From assembly GCA_007126375.1 (NCBI GenBank), contig SLBI01000035.1, forward strand, positions 1 through 39,258: a DNA stretch of 39,258 bases, written 5' to 3'. The position numbers and the translations under genes were made by a program. How positions within the stretch are numbered: the stretch's first letter is position 1; each line of letters opens with the position of its first letter. Below are positions 9,714-17,875 of the stretch, one piece after another. The stretch is from Paracoccaceae bacterium (GTDB taxonomy: Bacteria; Pseudomonadota; Alphaproteobacteria; Rhodobacterales; Rhodobacteraceae). Under the pieces are notes generated by a model. That model was given only the letters and a program-made list of their open reading frames with translations, searched no databases and was not told the origin of the DNA.

Positions 9714-10823
9714 ATGCTTGCGGCCCGTGACGCAGCGGAAGGGGGGGGGCCAGCCGACGCCACGCAGCTTGCGGTATCGCCGGCAACGCTCGACATGCGC
9801 GTGCATTTCGTCTGCCCGGACGAGCGCGTCTGGCCCGAGCTTCGCAACGATGGATCCGATGCGATCGACGGAGCACGGATGTCGAAGCTTTCGGGCGGCA
9901 TTCTCAATTCCTGGCTGATGCGGACCTGCTACCACCTGCGCCAGGCCGGTGTGCCCGCATCCATCGGACCCGAGCCGCGTCGCGACGCGGTCAATTTCGT
10001 GTCGGTTCGCGACTTCGGTCGCAGCCAGCGCCCGCTCGATGCGTTTCTTCTGGTTCCCTGCGGCGACGCGCATCGTTCGATGCTGGCCGATTTCCGCATC
10101 TTCCAGAACGGAGTGCGCCGCGCCGGGCGGGACGGAGCGACCATCTGGCACTGGCCGCAGCCCGGCATCGTGCCGCGCGACCCGGCCCGTGGCGAAACGC
10201 TGCATGTTCTGGGCTACAAGGGGCGGCTGCTGAATCTCGATGCCGGCTTCCGCAGCGACGCCTTCGTCGCCGCCCTCGCCGATCTCGGCGTCACGCTCGA
10301 ACTCGACGCCTTCGACGGACTGCTCGGCGCGCATGACTGGAACGACTACTCGGGCTGCGACGCCGTGCTCGCGGTGCGCAACCTGACGCATCACGACGCC
10401 GCCAAGAAACCCGCGAGCAAGCTCGTCAACGCCTGGTTCGCCGAGGTTCCGGCGATCCTGGGCCCCGAGCCGGCCTATCGCGAGCTGCGCAAGGGCCCGC
10501 TCGACTACATCGAGGTGACGAGTCCGGCCGAGGCGGTTGCCGCCGTGAAGCGGCTTCAGCAGGATGCCGGGCTCTTCCGCGCCATGGTCGAGAACGGCCG
10601 CCGCCGGCGGCGCGACTTCACCGAGGAACGGCTGACCGCACTCTGGCTGCAGACCCTCGCCGGCCCCGTGGCGGCGGCCTTTCGCACCTGGCAGTCCCGC
10701 CCGGCGCCGTTGCGGGCAGCGCGCGCCCTCGCCGGGCTCGTGGCCGAGGCGCCGGCCCGTCGCCTCGACCGGTGGCGGGTGCGCAACGGTGCGCGGCTGC
10801 TCCCGCCTTCGCCCCAGACATGA
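9714..10823 (+). CDS. Glycosyltransferase-like (GT-B) protein between sdhA and sdhB
   Basis: A protein of 369 residues (342 if it starts at the ATG at 9795). The N-terminal part [18 protein letters not shown] followed by [19 protein letters not shown] looks like the first Rossmann half of a GT-B glycosyltransferase. The stretch [24 protein letters not shown] looks like the C-terminal nucleotide-sugar-binding half of GT1/GT4 enzymes. No membrane segment or signal peptide is visible. The ATG at 9714 has GAGGCGG upstream; the one at 9795 fits the fold better but lacks a ribosome site, so the start is open. A run of nine G (9741-9749) lies between the two. It is in line with sdh (11 bases after sdhA, 28 before sdhB), so it is likely co-transcribed. 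Its acceptor is unknown, and a link to succinate oxidation is not expected. Confidence 0.7.
   Translation: MLAARDAAEGGGPADATQLAVSPATLDMRVHFVCPDERVWPELRNDGSDAIDGARMSKLSGGILNSWLMRTCYHLRQAGVPASIGPEPRRDAVNFVSVRDFGRSQRPLDAFLLVPCGDAHRSMLADFRIFQNGVRRAGRDGATIWHWPQPGIVPRDPARGETLHVLGYKGRLLNLDAGFRSDAFVAALADLGVTLELDAFDGLLGAHDWNDYSGCDAVLAVRNLTHHDAAKKPASKLVNAWFAEVPAILGPEPAYRELRKGPLDYIEVTSPAEAVAAVKRLQQDAGLFRAMVENGRRRRRDFTEERLTALWLQTLAGPVAAAFRTWQSRPAPLRAARALAGLVAEAPARRLDRWRVRNGARLLPPSPQT
9741..9749 (+). repeat. Run of nine G near the 5' end of the sdh-internal glycosyltransferase gene
   Basis: Nine consecutive G bases, codons 10-12 if translation starts at 9714, upstream of the coding region if it starts at 9795. 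Such tracts can slip in replication or mislead base calling. No other G-run this long was noticed in the window. Confidence 0.85.
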
Positions 10824-10851
10824 CACGATCGAGCGAGAAGAGGCATATGCC

Positions 10852-11631
10852 ATGGTCCAGCTGACCCTGCCCCGCAACTCCACCATCCGCACCGGCAAGA
10901 CCTGGCCGAAGCCAGAGGGCGCGACCAACCTGCGCACCTTCCGCATCTATCGCTGGAATCCGGACGACGGCGAGAACCCGCGGGTGGACACCTATTTCGT
11001 GGATCTCGACCGTTGCGGGCCGATGGTCCTCGACGCGCTGATCATGATCAAGAACGAGGTCGACCCCACACTTACCTTCCGCCGCTCCTGCCGCGAGGGG
11101 ATCTGCGGCTCCTGTGCGATGAACATCGACGGCGCGAACCGGCTGGCCTGCATCTTCGGCATGGACGAGGTGAAGGGCGAGGTGCGCATCTATCCGCTGC
11201 CGCACATGCCGGTGGTCAAGGATCTTGTCCCGGACCTGACGCATTTCTACGCCCAGCACGCCAGCATCAAGCCATGGCTGGAAACCCGAACCAACACACC
11301 GCTGAAGGAATGGCGCCAGTCGGAAGGCGACCGCGAGAAGCTCGACGGTCTTTACGAATGCGTGATGTGCGCCTGCTGTTCCACCGCCTGCCCCAGCTAC
11401 TGGTGGAACGGGGATCGCTATCTCGGCCCGGCCGCGCTGCTGCACGCCTATCGCTGGATCATCGACAGCCGTGACGAGGCGACCGGCGAGCGCCTGGACG
11501 ACCTGCACGATCCGTTCAAGCTCTATCGCTGCCACACCATCATGAACTGCACCAAGACCTGCCCCAAGGGCCTGAACCCCGCCAAGGCCATCGCCGAGAT
11601 CAAGAAGCTGATGGTCGAACGCGCGCTCTGA
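10852..11631 (+). CDS. sdhB: Succinate dehydrogenase iron-sulfur subunit
   Basis: Electron-transfer subunit of complex II, 259 residues. The [2Fe-2S] ligands are in [16 protein letters not shown] (Cys80, Cys85, Cys88) and Cys100. The [4Fe-4S] and [3Fe-4S] ligands are in [16 protein letters not shown] and the later [17 protein letters not shown]. The ATG at 10852 starts the conserved [17 protein letters not shown] lies about 8 bases upstream. It is the last gene of the sdh operon and is separated from sdhA by the glycosyltransferase-like gene. The 165-base gap after it is rich in inverted repeats. Confidence 0.98.
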   Translation: MVQLTLPRNSTIRTGKTWPKPEGATNLRTFRIYRWNPDDGENPRVDTYFVDLDRCGPMVLDALIMIKNEVDPTLTFRRSCREGICGSCAMNIDGANRLACIFGMDEVKGEVRIYPLPHMPVVKDLVPDLTHFYAQHASIKPWLETRTNTPLKEWRQSEGDREKLDGLYECVMCACCSTACPSYWWNGDRYLGPAALLHAYRWIIDSRDEATGERLDDLHDPFKLYRCHTIMNCTKTCPKGLNPAKAIAEIKKLMVERAL

Positions 11632-11658
11632 GGCCGAACGCCGCGCCCGGGAGGGCTC

Positions 11659-11757
11659 TGCCACGGCATACCGGGCTTTCGCAGGGCCGGATTGACGCGC
11701 TTTGCCGTGGCACTTCAGCGGATCGGTTCCGGTGGGCTTCCCGCACGAGCGATCCGC
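11659..11757 (+). terminator. Inverted repeats after sdhB (possible terminator)
   Basis: Two perfect inverted repeats follow sdhB. TGCCACGGCA (11659-11668) pairs with TGCCGTGGCA (11703-11712) over a 34-base loop, and GCGGATCG (11718-11725) pairs with CGATCCGC (11750-11757). The inner part of the second also folds (GGG-CTT-CCC). No T-run follows, so Rho-independent ending is uncertain. Confidence 0.4.
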
Positions 11758-11770
11758 CGCATGCAGCGGC

Positions 11771-11786
11771 GGCGCCGCGTGGCGCC
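11771..11786 (-). terminator. Hairpin after fliL
   Basis: GGCGCC, a 4-base loop, GGCGCC (11771-11786), starting 10 bases past the fliL stop on the minus strand. Probably the end of the flgB-to-fliL operon; no clear T-run. Confidence 0.4.
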
Positions 11787-11796
11787 GTCCGCAGGG

Positions 11797-12270
11797 TCAG
11801 CTGTCCTGGCGCATGATGTCCACGATCAGCGTGTCGCGCAGCGCCGGGCCGAGGACGCCGGCGGCGGCCTCACGCAGGGCCGAGCGCAGGCTGTTCATCG
11901 GGCTTGCGGCGGTGAAGGCGCCTCCGAAGCCGCCGGCGTTGGCATGATCGAACAGCACCTGCAGGAACAGATCGCGCAGCTTCGGCTCCAGACCGCGGAC
12001 CGCCGCGGCGCTGCCGGGGTCGACCTCGAGGCTGAGCGAGACCACCACCAGCGAGCGCACCCGTCCGCCCTCCACCAGCGGGACGACGAAATGGTTGCTG
12101 AGGGGCACGAACTCGCCGGGCTCGGCGGGTTGCGGAGCAACCGGGGTCGCGGTCTCGGCCGCGGCCTCCGTCCCGGCGGCCGGGTCGTCGGCCGGGCGCA
12201 GCGCGAGTCCGGCGCCGAGGCCGGCGAGAAGGCCGAGAAGGGCAAGCAGCAGGGGCAGGAGCTTGCGCAT
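11797..12270 (-). CDS. fliL: Flagellar basal body-associated protein FliL
   Basis: A 157-residue inner-membrane protein with one N-terminal anchor (about residues 4-23, LLPLLLALLGLLAGLGAGLA), a low-complexity Ala/Pro/Glu linker and a periplasmic domain. The domain carries the FliL pattern: EFVPLSNHFVVPLVEGGRV, then VVVSLSLEVDPGS and LRDLFLQVLFDH. FliL sits around the stator and supports motor torque. Its start is 3 bases after the flgH stop on the minus strand, making it the last gene of the nine-gene rod/ring operon. The family is weakly conserved, so the assignment rests on both the pattern and the position. Confidence 0.8.
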   Translation of the reverse strand: MRKLLPLLLALLGLLAGLGAGLALRPADDPAAGTEAAAETATPVAPQPAEPGEFVPLSNHFVVPLVEGGRVRSLVVVSLSLEVDPGSAAAVRGLEPKLRDLFLQVLFDHANAGGFGGAFTAASPMNSLRSALREAAAGVLGPALRDTLIVDIMRQDS

Positions 12271-12273
12271 GGC

Positions 12274-12999
12274 TCAGAAGGGCAACACGATGTCGGCGAT
12301 CTGCTGGCCCCAGCGCGGGCGCTGCACGTCGGTAATGATACCGCGGCCGCCATAGGCGATGCGTGCGCCGGCGATCTTGTCATAGGTGATCTCGTTGCGC
12401 CGCGAGATGTCCTCGGGTCGGACATAGCCCGACAGCACCAGTTCGCGCAGTTCGTTGTTCACGCGCACCTCCTGCGTGCCCTCGATCCGCAGCACGCCGT
12501 TGGGCAGCCGCTCGACCACGGTGGTGGCGAGTCGCAGCGTCAGCTTCTCGTTGCGCCGGGTGTTGCCGTCACCACGAAAACTGCCCGAAGAACTGGTGCC
12601 GACCGCGGGATCAAGGCTGGCGCCCTCGGGCAGGCGGGTGTTGGCGCGCTCGGGCAGGCCGAAGAGGGCGCTGATCGCCATCTGCTCCGAACCCGAGCGG
12701 TTGGTGCCCGAGCTGTTCGACATCTCCGCACGGTCGTCGATCTCGATCACCACGGTCAGGATGTCGCCCCGCGTGCTCGCCCGCCGGTCGCCCAGCAGCG
12801 AGCGCTGGCCGGATGACCAGAGCGAGGCGCCGTCGGTGCGCCGTAGATTCTCGGTTCGCTCGGGCAGCGGCACCGAATACATCGCATGATGCTGGTAGCT
12901 TCCCTCGACCGGGTTGAACTCGGGCGCGCGGCCGACAGCCTGCATCCTGCCGCAGCCGGCGGCGAGGACGAGCATCAGGAACAGGAGCGCGATGCGCAT
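12274..12999 (-). CDS. flgH: Flagellar L-ring protein FlgH
   Basis: Outer-membrane lipoprotein that forms the L-ring bushing of the flagellar rod; 241 residues. The lipobox LVLAAGC puts the acylated cysteine at residue 16. Typical FlgH stretches are SLWSSGQRSLLGDRRASTRGDILTV region, DDRAEMSNSSGTNRS, and the C-terminal VLSGYVRPEDISRRNEI and TDVQRPRWGQQIADIVLPF. It lies 15 bases after flgA and 3 before fliL. FlgI, its P-ring partner, is encoded about 14 kb away on the other strand (26242-27357). Confidence 0.96.
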   Translation of the reverse strand: MRIALLFLMLVLAAGCGRMQAVGRAPEFNPVEGSYQHHAMYSVPLPERTENLRRTDGASLWSSGQRSLLGDRRASTRGDILTVVIEIDDRAEMSNSSGTNRSGSEQMAISALFGLPERANTRLPEGASLDPAVGTSSSGSFRGDGNTRRNEKLTLRLATTVVERLPNGVLRIEGTQEVRVNNELRELVLSGYVRPEDISRRNEITYDKIAGARIAYGGRGIITDVQRPRWGQQIADIVLPF

Positions 13000-13014
13000 G
13001 TTGGCCTCTTGGGG

Positions 13015-13461
13015 TCAGGGGGAAACGACGCCGGCGCTACCGGCGACATGCACCGCACCGTCGGGGCCGATCCGGCCGTGCACGGTCGTGCGCGAAGACA
13101 GGTTCATCACCCGGATCACCTCGCCCGGGGCTCCGCGACCCAGCGCCCGCCCTTCGGCCAGGATGACCAGCCCGCCACGTCGGAAGACGAGCGACACGAT
13201 GCCGTTTCGTTCCACAGTGGCCGCGGGGCCGACATCACCGGGACGGATCGGCCGGCCGGCATAGAGCACGACGCGCGCCTCGAGGCCGACGGCCTCGCCC
13301 ACGCTGGTCAACGCGCCGGGGGTCCGGCCGGCGACCAGCGCGACATCCTGAGGGCCGATCTCGGCCATGGCGCGGATGGTGCGGGTGGCAACGAGCGTTT
13401 CGGCCGCAGCCGCCGGCAGTGCCGCGGCCAGCGCGAGGACCAGGGCGGCACAGCGCAGCAT
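13015..13461 (-). CDS. flgA: Flagella basal body P-ring formation protein FlgA
   Basis: Periplasmic chaperone for P-ring (FlgI) assembly; 148 residues, among the shorter versions of the family. The signal peptide is residues 1-20 (cut after ALPAAAA). The SAF-like domain shows TRTIRAMAEIGPQDV, YAGRPIRPGDVG, and GEVIRVMNLSSRTTVHGRI, the C-terminal signature. The ATG shares one base with the flgG stop (TGATG), so the two are translationally linked. Confidence 0.93.
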   Translation of the reverse strand: MLRCAALVLALAAALPAAAAETLVATRTIRAMAEIGPQDVALVAGRTPGALTSVGEAVGLEARVVLYAGRPIRPGDVGPAATVERNGIVSLVFRRGGLVILAEGRALGRGAPGEVIRVMNLSSRTTVHGRIGPDGAVHVAGSAGVVSP

Positions 13462-14246
13462 CAGCGGACCTGCGCGGTGGCGCCGAGCATCTGATCGGCG
13501 GCGGTGATGACCTTGGCGTTGAGCTCGTAACCCCGCTGGGCCTTGATCAGATCGGTTATCTCGCGCACCGCATCGACCGAGCTTTCCTCCAGATAGCCCT
13601 GGCGCAGCGTACCGAGCCCGTCCTCGCCCGGCACCGCCGGCAGCGCGGGCCCCGAGGCCGGGGTTTCGAGGAAAAGGTTCGAGCCGATCGCCTCCAGGCC
13701 CTTTTCGTTGGTGAACCCGGACAGGGTGAACTGACCCAGCAGTTCCGGCTGGACCTGATCGGCGAAATAGGCCCAGACCTCGCCGTCGGCGCTGATCGAC
13801 AAGCTGCGGGCGTCGGCCGGGATAACGATACCGGGAGCCACCTCATGGCCATCGGCGGTGACGATCAGCCCGTCGGGCGAACGCTTCAGCCCGCCGTCGC
13901 GGGTATAGGCCGGCGCGCCGTTCGGCAACGTCACCTCCAGATAGCCGCGCCCCTCGATGGCGATGTCGAGATCGCCACCGGTCTGCACCGAGGCGCCCTG
14001 CGCCAGCATCACCGACACCGCGGCTGGCCGCACCCCGAGGCCGAGCTGCACGCCGGTGGGCAGCATGGTGCCGTCGGCGGCGGTGAGCGTGCCGGGCCTG
14101 GCCTGCTGCTGATAGTGGAGATCGGCGAATTCCGCTCGGCGAGCGTTGTAGCCATTGGTGGACATGTTGGCGAGGTTGTTCGAGACGACATCGACCCGCA
14201 TCTGCTGGGCCAGCATCCCGGTGGCGGCGATCTGAAGGGCGCGCAT
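13461..14246 (-). CDS. flgG: Flagellar basal-body rod protein FlgG (distal rod)
   Basis: Distal rod protein, 261 residues, the standard length. The N-terminus MRALQIAATGMLAQQMRVDV and VVSNNLANMSTNGYNARRAEF region is the rod/hook D0 signature. The middle carries DLDIAIEGRGYLEV, and the C-terminus ends in VDAVREITDLIKAQRGYELNAKV, the shared axial-protein helix. The start at 14246 is set by this N-terminus and by the AAGGAGA ribosome site; the frame extends further upstream into flgF without similarity. It follows flgF by 10 bases. Confidence 0.97.
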   Translation of the reverse strand: MRALQIAATGMLAQQMRVDVVSNNLANMSTNGYNARRAEFADLHYQQQARPGTLTAADGTMLPTGVQLGLGVRPAAVSVMLAQGASVQTGGDLDIAIEGRGYLEVTLPNGAPAYTRDGGLKRSPDGLIVTADGHEVAPGIVIPADARSLSISADGEVWAYFADQVQPELLGQFTLSGFTNEKGLEAIGSNLFLETPASGPALPAVPGEDGLGTLRQGYLEESSVDAVREITDLIKAQRGYELNAKVITAADQMLGATAQVR

Positions 14247-14256
14247 GGTCGTCTCC

Positions 14257-14976
14257 TTATCTGCGGCCGAGGGTCTGGACGACGGTACGGATGCGGTCGT
14301 CCTCGCGCTCCAGGAAGCTCTGGCCGAGTTCATAGGCACGCTGGACGGCGATCATCCGGGCGATCTCGGTCACCGGCGCGACGTTGGACGCCTCGAGATG
14401 GCCCTGAAGCACCGCCGGCGCCTCCACCGGCTCGACGCCCGCATCCGTGGCAAAGAGGACACCCGCGCCACGGCTGACCGACAGCGGATCGAGCGGGCGG
14501 ACCACGGCGAGTTGTGCGACGGGCGCGCCATCGGCAGAGATCGTACCATCCGCGGCGATGCCGATGCTGGCGGCCTGCGGCGGCAGGAAGATCGGCGCGC
14601 CGCCGGCATCGAGAACGCGGTGCCCGTCGGGGTTGACGATTTCACCGGCCTCGTTGCTTCGGAAGGCACCGGCCCGGGTCAGCCGCTCTCCCTGTGGGGT
14701 TTCGAGCAGAAAGAACCCCTCGCCCTCGATCGCGACGTCGAGCGGCCCGCCGGTACCTTCCAGCGCGCCCTGCAGGGGCGAGCTGTGACGGGCGGCGGCA
14801 TCCGCCATCGACAGCGACGGGTTCCGCCCCTCCAGTGCCTTGACATGTTCGGCGAACACCACGCCCTCGCGGCGGAAGCCGGCGGTGGACATGTTGGCGA
14901 TGTTGTTCGCCACCGCCTGCATCTCGCGCATCAGGCCGGACTGGCGGGTGAGGGCGACATAGCCTGCGTTGTCCAT
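14257..14976 (-). CDS. flgF: Flagellar basal-body rod protein FlgF (proximal rod)
   Basis: Proximal rod protein, 239 residues. It begins MDNAGYVALTRQSGLMREMQ and VANNIANMSTAGFRREGV, the FlgF-type start, and has GPLDVAIEGEGFFLLETPQG in the centre and EIARMIAVQRAYELGQ at the end. It starts 3 bases after the fliQ stop and precedes flgG. Confidence 0.95.
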   Translation of the reverse strand: MDNAGYVALTRQSGLMREMQAVANNIANMSTAGFRREGVVFAEHVKALEGRNPSLSMADAAARHSSPLQGALEGTGGPLDVAIEGEGFFLLETPQGERLTRAGAFRSNEAGEIVNPDGHRVLDAGGAPIFLPPQAASIGIAADGTISADGAPVAQLAVVRPLDPLSVSRGAGVLFATDAGVEPVEAPAVLQGHLEASNVAPVTEIARMIAVQRAYELGQSFLEREDDRIRTVVQTLGRR

Positions 14977-14979
14977 CGC

Positions 14980-15246
14980 TCAGCCTCCCGCGATCAGCGG
15001 CACGATGCGGCCAGTGAAGAAATCCACCAATGCGGTGGTCATGAAGCCCATCGTCGCCCAGTAGACGATCAGCATGGCAAGAAGCTTCGGCACGAAGGTG
15101 AGCGTCATTTCCTGCACCGAGGTGAGCGCCTGAAAGAGGCCCACGCTGACCCCCGCGATCAGCGCCACGGCCAGCATCGGGGTGGAGATCAGCACCGCCG
15201 TCCACAGCCCCTGACGCAGCGTGTCGTAGAAGACCACCTCATGCAT
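14980..15246 (-). CDS. fliQ: Flagellar biosynthetic protein FliQ
   Basis: Export-gate component of the flagellar type III secretion apparatus in the inner membrane; 88 residues with two membrane helices (about 16-38 and 51-73). Family pattern: LISTPMLAVALIAGVSVGLFQALT, then QEMTLTFVPKLLAM. The partners FliP, FliR, FlhA and FlhB are not in this window. It lies 4 bases after fliE and 3 before flgF. Confidence 0.96.
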   Translation of the reverse strand: MHEVVFYDTLRQGLWTAVLISTPMLAVALIAGVSVGLFQALTSVQEMTLTFVPKLLAMLIVYWATMGFMTTALVDFFTGRIVPLIAGG

Positions 15247-15250
15247 GGGA

Positions 15251-15550
15251 TCAGACCGGCATCCGGAGGATTTCCTGGTAGGCCTCCACCACCCGGTCGC
15301 GAACGGTCACGACCGTCTCGACGGCGAGCTGGGTCTGCGCCAGCGCCTGCACCAGCGCATGGGCATCGGCGCCGCCGGAGATCGCCGCCCGGGCGGTCTC
15401 CTCGCCGCGCTGGAGTGTCTCGATGAAGGAACCGGCGGCGCGGGAAAACGCCTCGCCGGCACCGCCGGCAGCGCCGGCATCGGGGCGCGGCGCGGTGGCG
15501 GGGCGGGCCACGGCATAGCCCTGGGCGGCGAGGGTGGCGTGCAGATCCAT
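15251..15550 (-). CDS. fliE: Flagellar hook-basal body complex protein FliE
   Basis: Adaptor between the MS-ring and the rod; 99 residues. The N-terminal third is a variable Ala/Gly/Pro stretch; the conserved C-terminal half shows SFIETLQRGEETARAAI, LVQALAQTQLAVETVVTVRD and RVVEAYQEILRMPV, the FliE signature. It starts 14 bases after the flgC stop and is followed by fliQ. Confidence 0.94.
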   Translation of the reverse strand: MDLHATLAAQGYAVARPATAPRPDAGAAGGAGEAFSRAAGSFIETLQRGEETARAAISGGADAHALVQALAQTQLAVETVVTVRDRVVEAYQEILRMPV

Positions 15551-15564
15551 GACATTCTGTCCTT

Positions 15565-15957
15565 TCAGCGGCGCAGGAGTTCGAGCAGCGACTGCGACAT
15601 CTGTCGCGCCTGGTCGAACATCCGCAGATTTGCCTCATAGCTGCGCTGGGCCTCGCGCGCGTCGGCGATCTCGACCACGAGATCGACGTTGGAGCCCTGG
15701 TAATGACCGGTATCGTCGGCGAGTGCATGGCCGGGATCGTGGATCATCGGCAACGCCCGCGGGTCGAGCCTGACCGGTCCGACACGCACTGCCTCGCCCG
15801 GCTCGGCCCGGTTCAGAGCAGACTGGAAATCCACTGTCTTGCGACGATACCCCGGCGTATCGGCATTCGCGATGTTCTCCGAGACATGGCGCAGGCGACG
15901 CGATTGTGCCTCCATGCCCGAGGCGGACACCGCAAGGGTGTTGATGAGATCGGTCAT
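15565..15957 (-). CDS. flgC: Flagellar basal-body rod protein FlgC
   Basis: Proximal rod protein, 130 residues, the normal length. MTDLINTLAVSASGMEAQSR followed by VSENIANADTPGYRRKTVDF marks the rod family, and GSNVDLVVEIADAREAQRSYEAN marks the FlgC C-terminus. The frame stays open for another 170 codons upstream, but that part overlaps flgB in another frame and has no similarity, so the start at 15957 is chosen. Confidence 0.95.
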   Translation of the reverse strand: MTDLINTLAVSASGMEAQSRRLRHVSENIANADTPGYRRKTVDFQSALNRAEPGEAVRVGPVRLDPRALPMIHDPGHALADDTGHYQGSNVDLVVEIADAREAQRSYEANLRMFDQARQMSQSLLELLRR

Positions 15958-15971
15958 GTGCGGGTTGCTCC

Positions 15972-16325
15972 TCAGCGGCCGAGGCTGGCGCGGATGATGC
16001 CGGATACGGACTGATAGACACTCAGCGCCATGTCGAACTGGTGCCGCGTCTCCACCGCCTTCATCATCTCGGTTTCGAGCGAGACCGAGTTTCCGTTGGG
16101 TGAGAGCGCAACGCCGGCATCGGCCTCGATCGTGCGCGGCGCCAGGGCGGTACCGGCACGCTCGGTCTTCATGCGGCGGTAGAGGGTCGCGAAATCCTCG
16201 ACATCGCGAGTGCGATATCCGGGGGTGTCGGCATGGGCGACGTTGGTCGCGATCGTCTGCTGACGGGCGCTTGCATGGGCCGCCAGCGCATGCGCCATGC
16301 GCGTCACTTCGAGCGGTTGGAACAT
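15972..16325 (-). CDS. flgB: Flagellar basal-body rod protein FlgB
   Basis: Proximal rod protein, 117 residues, slightly short for the family. Signature: ATNVAHADTPGYRTRDVEDF near residues 33-52, and the C-terminal helix VETRHQFDMALSVYQ. The ATG at 16325 follows GAGGGAGAAG; an ATG 9 codons upstream falls outside the conserved start and has no ribosome site. It is the first gene of the nine-gene operon that runs to fliL, divergent from fliI with a 103-base gap (16326-16428) that must hold both promoters. I saw no convincing sigma54, sigma28 or CtrA site there. Confidence 0.94.
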   Translation of the reverse strand: MFQPLEVTRMAHALAAHASARQQTIATNVAHADTPGYRTRDVEDFATLYRRMKTERAGTALAPRTIEADAGVALSPNGNSVSLETEMMKAVETRHQFDMALSVYQSVSGIIRASLGR

Positions 16326-16428
16326 CGGGGCTTCTCCCTCGATCTGATGCACCAGTGCTTAAGACCGATTCCTTTATGAAGGGTTCCGTGCCGCAGAAAT
16401 GGCGCGACGTCCCATCGGGAGGACCGGA

Positions 16429-17751
16429 ATGGATGCCTTCGAGACACTGGTGTCGGAGATCGCCGTCATCGAACACAGCCGCGATCTGGGGCGTGTCGCC
16501 GAAATCGGCCGTGGCGTGCTGCGCGTGACCGGCCTGTCACGGGTGGCCCGGCTGGGCGACCGGGTGCTGATCGGGCCACCGGACACGGCCCGTATCGGCG
16601 GCGAGGTGGTGCGGCTCACCGCCGAGGCGGCTGGCATCTTGGCCGACCGTGCGCTCGAAGGCGTTGCGATCGGCGAGGTGGTCGAGCTTGCCGGCCGCGC
16701 CGACATCTTCCCCGATGCGACCTGGGTTGGCAGGACCATCGACGCCTTCGCCCAGCCGCTGGACGGCCGGCCGCTGCCGCGTGGCAGCACCGCGCGTGCG
16801 CTGCGTGCCGCACCGCCCGAAGCGACGCGCCGTCGTCGGCTGGGCGGTCGCCTGCGCACCGGCATTGCCGCCTTCGATACCCTGTTGCCGCTGGTGCGTG
16901 GCCAGCGCATCGGCCTCTTCGCCGGTTCGGGCGTCGGAAAGTCCGCACTGCTCGGGCGATTCGCCCGCGGCGTCGAGGCCGATGTGGTGGTGATCGGCCT
17001 GATCGGCGAGCGAGGCCGCGAGTTGCGCGAGTTCACCGAGAAGATCCTCGGCGCCGAGGGGATGGCGCGCGCCGTGGTGATCGCCGCCACCTCGGACCAG
17101 TCGCCGCTGATTCGCCGCCGTGCCGCCTGGACGGCGATGGCGGTGGCCGAGCATTTCCGCGACGCCGGCCGGCACGTGCTGCTGCTGGTCGATTCGATCA
17201 CCCGCTTCGCCGAGGCGCATCGCGAGGTCGCGCTGGCCGCCGGCGAAGAGGGATCGCTGCGCGGCTGGCCGCCCTCCTTCGCCCACATGATCATGTCGCT
17301 GGCCGAGCGCGCGGGACCGGGCCCCGAGGGGGCGGGCGACATCACCGCGGTTCTGAGCGTGCTGGTGCCGGGATCGGACATGGAGGAGCCTGTGGCCGAC
17401 ACGTTGCGTGGCGTGCTCGACGGCCATGTGGTACTCGATCGGTCGATCGCCGAGCGCGGGCGCTTTCCGGCCATCGACCTGCTGCGCTCGGTCTCGCGCA
17501 GCCTGCCCGAGGCCGCGAGCACCGAGGAAAACGCGATGATATCGCGGGCCCGGGCGCTGCTGGGCGCCTATGACCGGGCCGAACTCATGATCCAGGCCGG
17601 GCTCTACAGCCCCGGCTCGGATCCCCTGGTGGATGCCGCGGTGCGCGCGTGGCCGGCGTTGGACGCGTTCCTCGCCGAGGAGGCCCCCGAGGGCCCCGCG
17701 ACCAGCTTTGCCCGCCTCGCCGAGTGCCTCGAACGCGCCCGCGCCGGCTGA
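16429..17751 (+). CDS. fliI: Flagellum-specific ATPase FliI
   Basis: ATPase of the flagellar type III export apparatus, related to the F1 beta subunit; 440 residues. The P-loop FAGSGVGKS is at residues 164-172, the Walker B region HVLLLVDSITRFAEA follows near 250, and VIGLIGERGRELREF and AVLSVLVPGSDMEEPVADT are typical. I place the start at 16429 because GGGAGGACCGGA directly precedes it; an ATG at 16399 lacks a ribosome site. It is transcribed alone: flgB diverges upstream and a DUF1217 gene converges downstream, with a strong hairpin between. Its usual partners FliH and FliJ are not in this window. Confidence 0.97.
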   Translation: MDAFETLVSEIAVIEHSRDLGRVAEIGRGVLRVTGLSRVARLGDRVLIGPPDTARIGGEVVRLTAEAAGILADRALEGVAIGEVVELAGRADIFPDATWVGRTIDAFAQPLDGRPLPRGSTARALRAAPPEATRRRRLGGRLRTGIAAFDTLLPLVRGQRIGLFAGSGVGKSALLGRFARGVEADVVVIGLIGERGRELREFTEKILGAEGMARAVVIAATSDQSPLIRRRAAWTAMAVAEHFRDAGRHVLLLVDSITRFAEAHREVALAAGEEGSLRGWPPSFAHMIMSLAERAGPGPEGAGDITAVLSVLVPGSDMEEPVADTLRGVLDGHVVLDRSIAERGRFPAIDLLRSVSRSLPEAASTEENAMISRARALLGAYDRAELMIQAGLYSPGSDPLVDAAVRAWPALDAFLAEEAPEGPATSFARLAECLERARAG

Positions 17752-17832
17752 CGGCGCGACGGCCTTGTCCCGAACGGACCCCGCATGCGGCTTGCCCGCG
17801 GCGCGGGTGAGCCGGCGGGATGGCGTCGCGGT

Positions 17833-17859
17833 CGGACCGGGTGCGCCCGACCCGGTCCG
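17833..17859. terminator. Bidirectional hairpin between fliI and the DUF1217 gene
   Basis: CGGACCGGGT (17833-17842), a 7-base loop, and ACCCGGTCCG (17850-17859): a perfect 10-base stem between two convergent genes, 81 bases after the fliI stop and 16 after the DUF1217 stop. No T-run, but the placement fits a shared terminator. Confidence 0.55.
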
Positions 17860-17875
17860 GCCGATGACCCCGGTA

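Noticed and set aside
16359-16376. TTAA followed by TTTA between flgB and fliI, considered as a CtrA box
   Set aside because: The spacer is 10 bases, not 7, and no better half-site was found.
16399-16428. Upstream ATG of fliI at 16399
   Set aside because: There is no ribosome site; the ATG at 16429 follows GGGAGGACCGGA and fits the family length.
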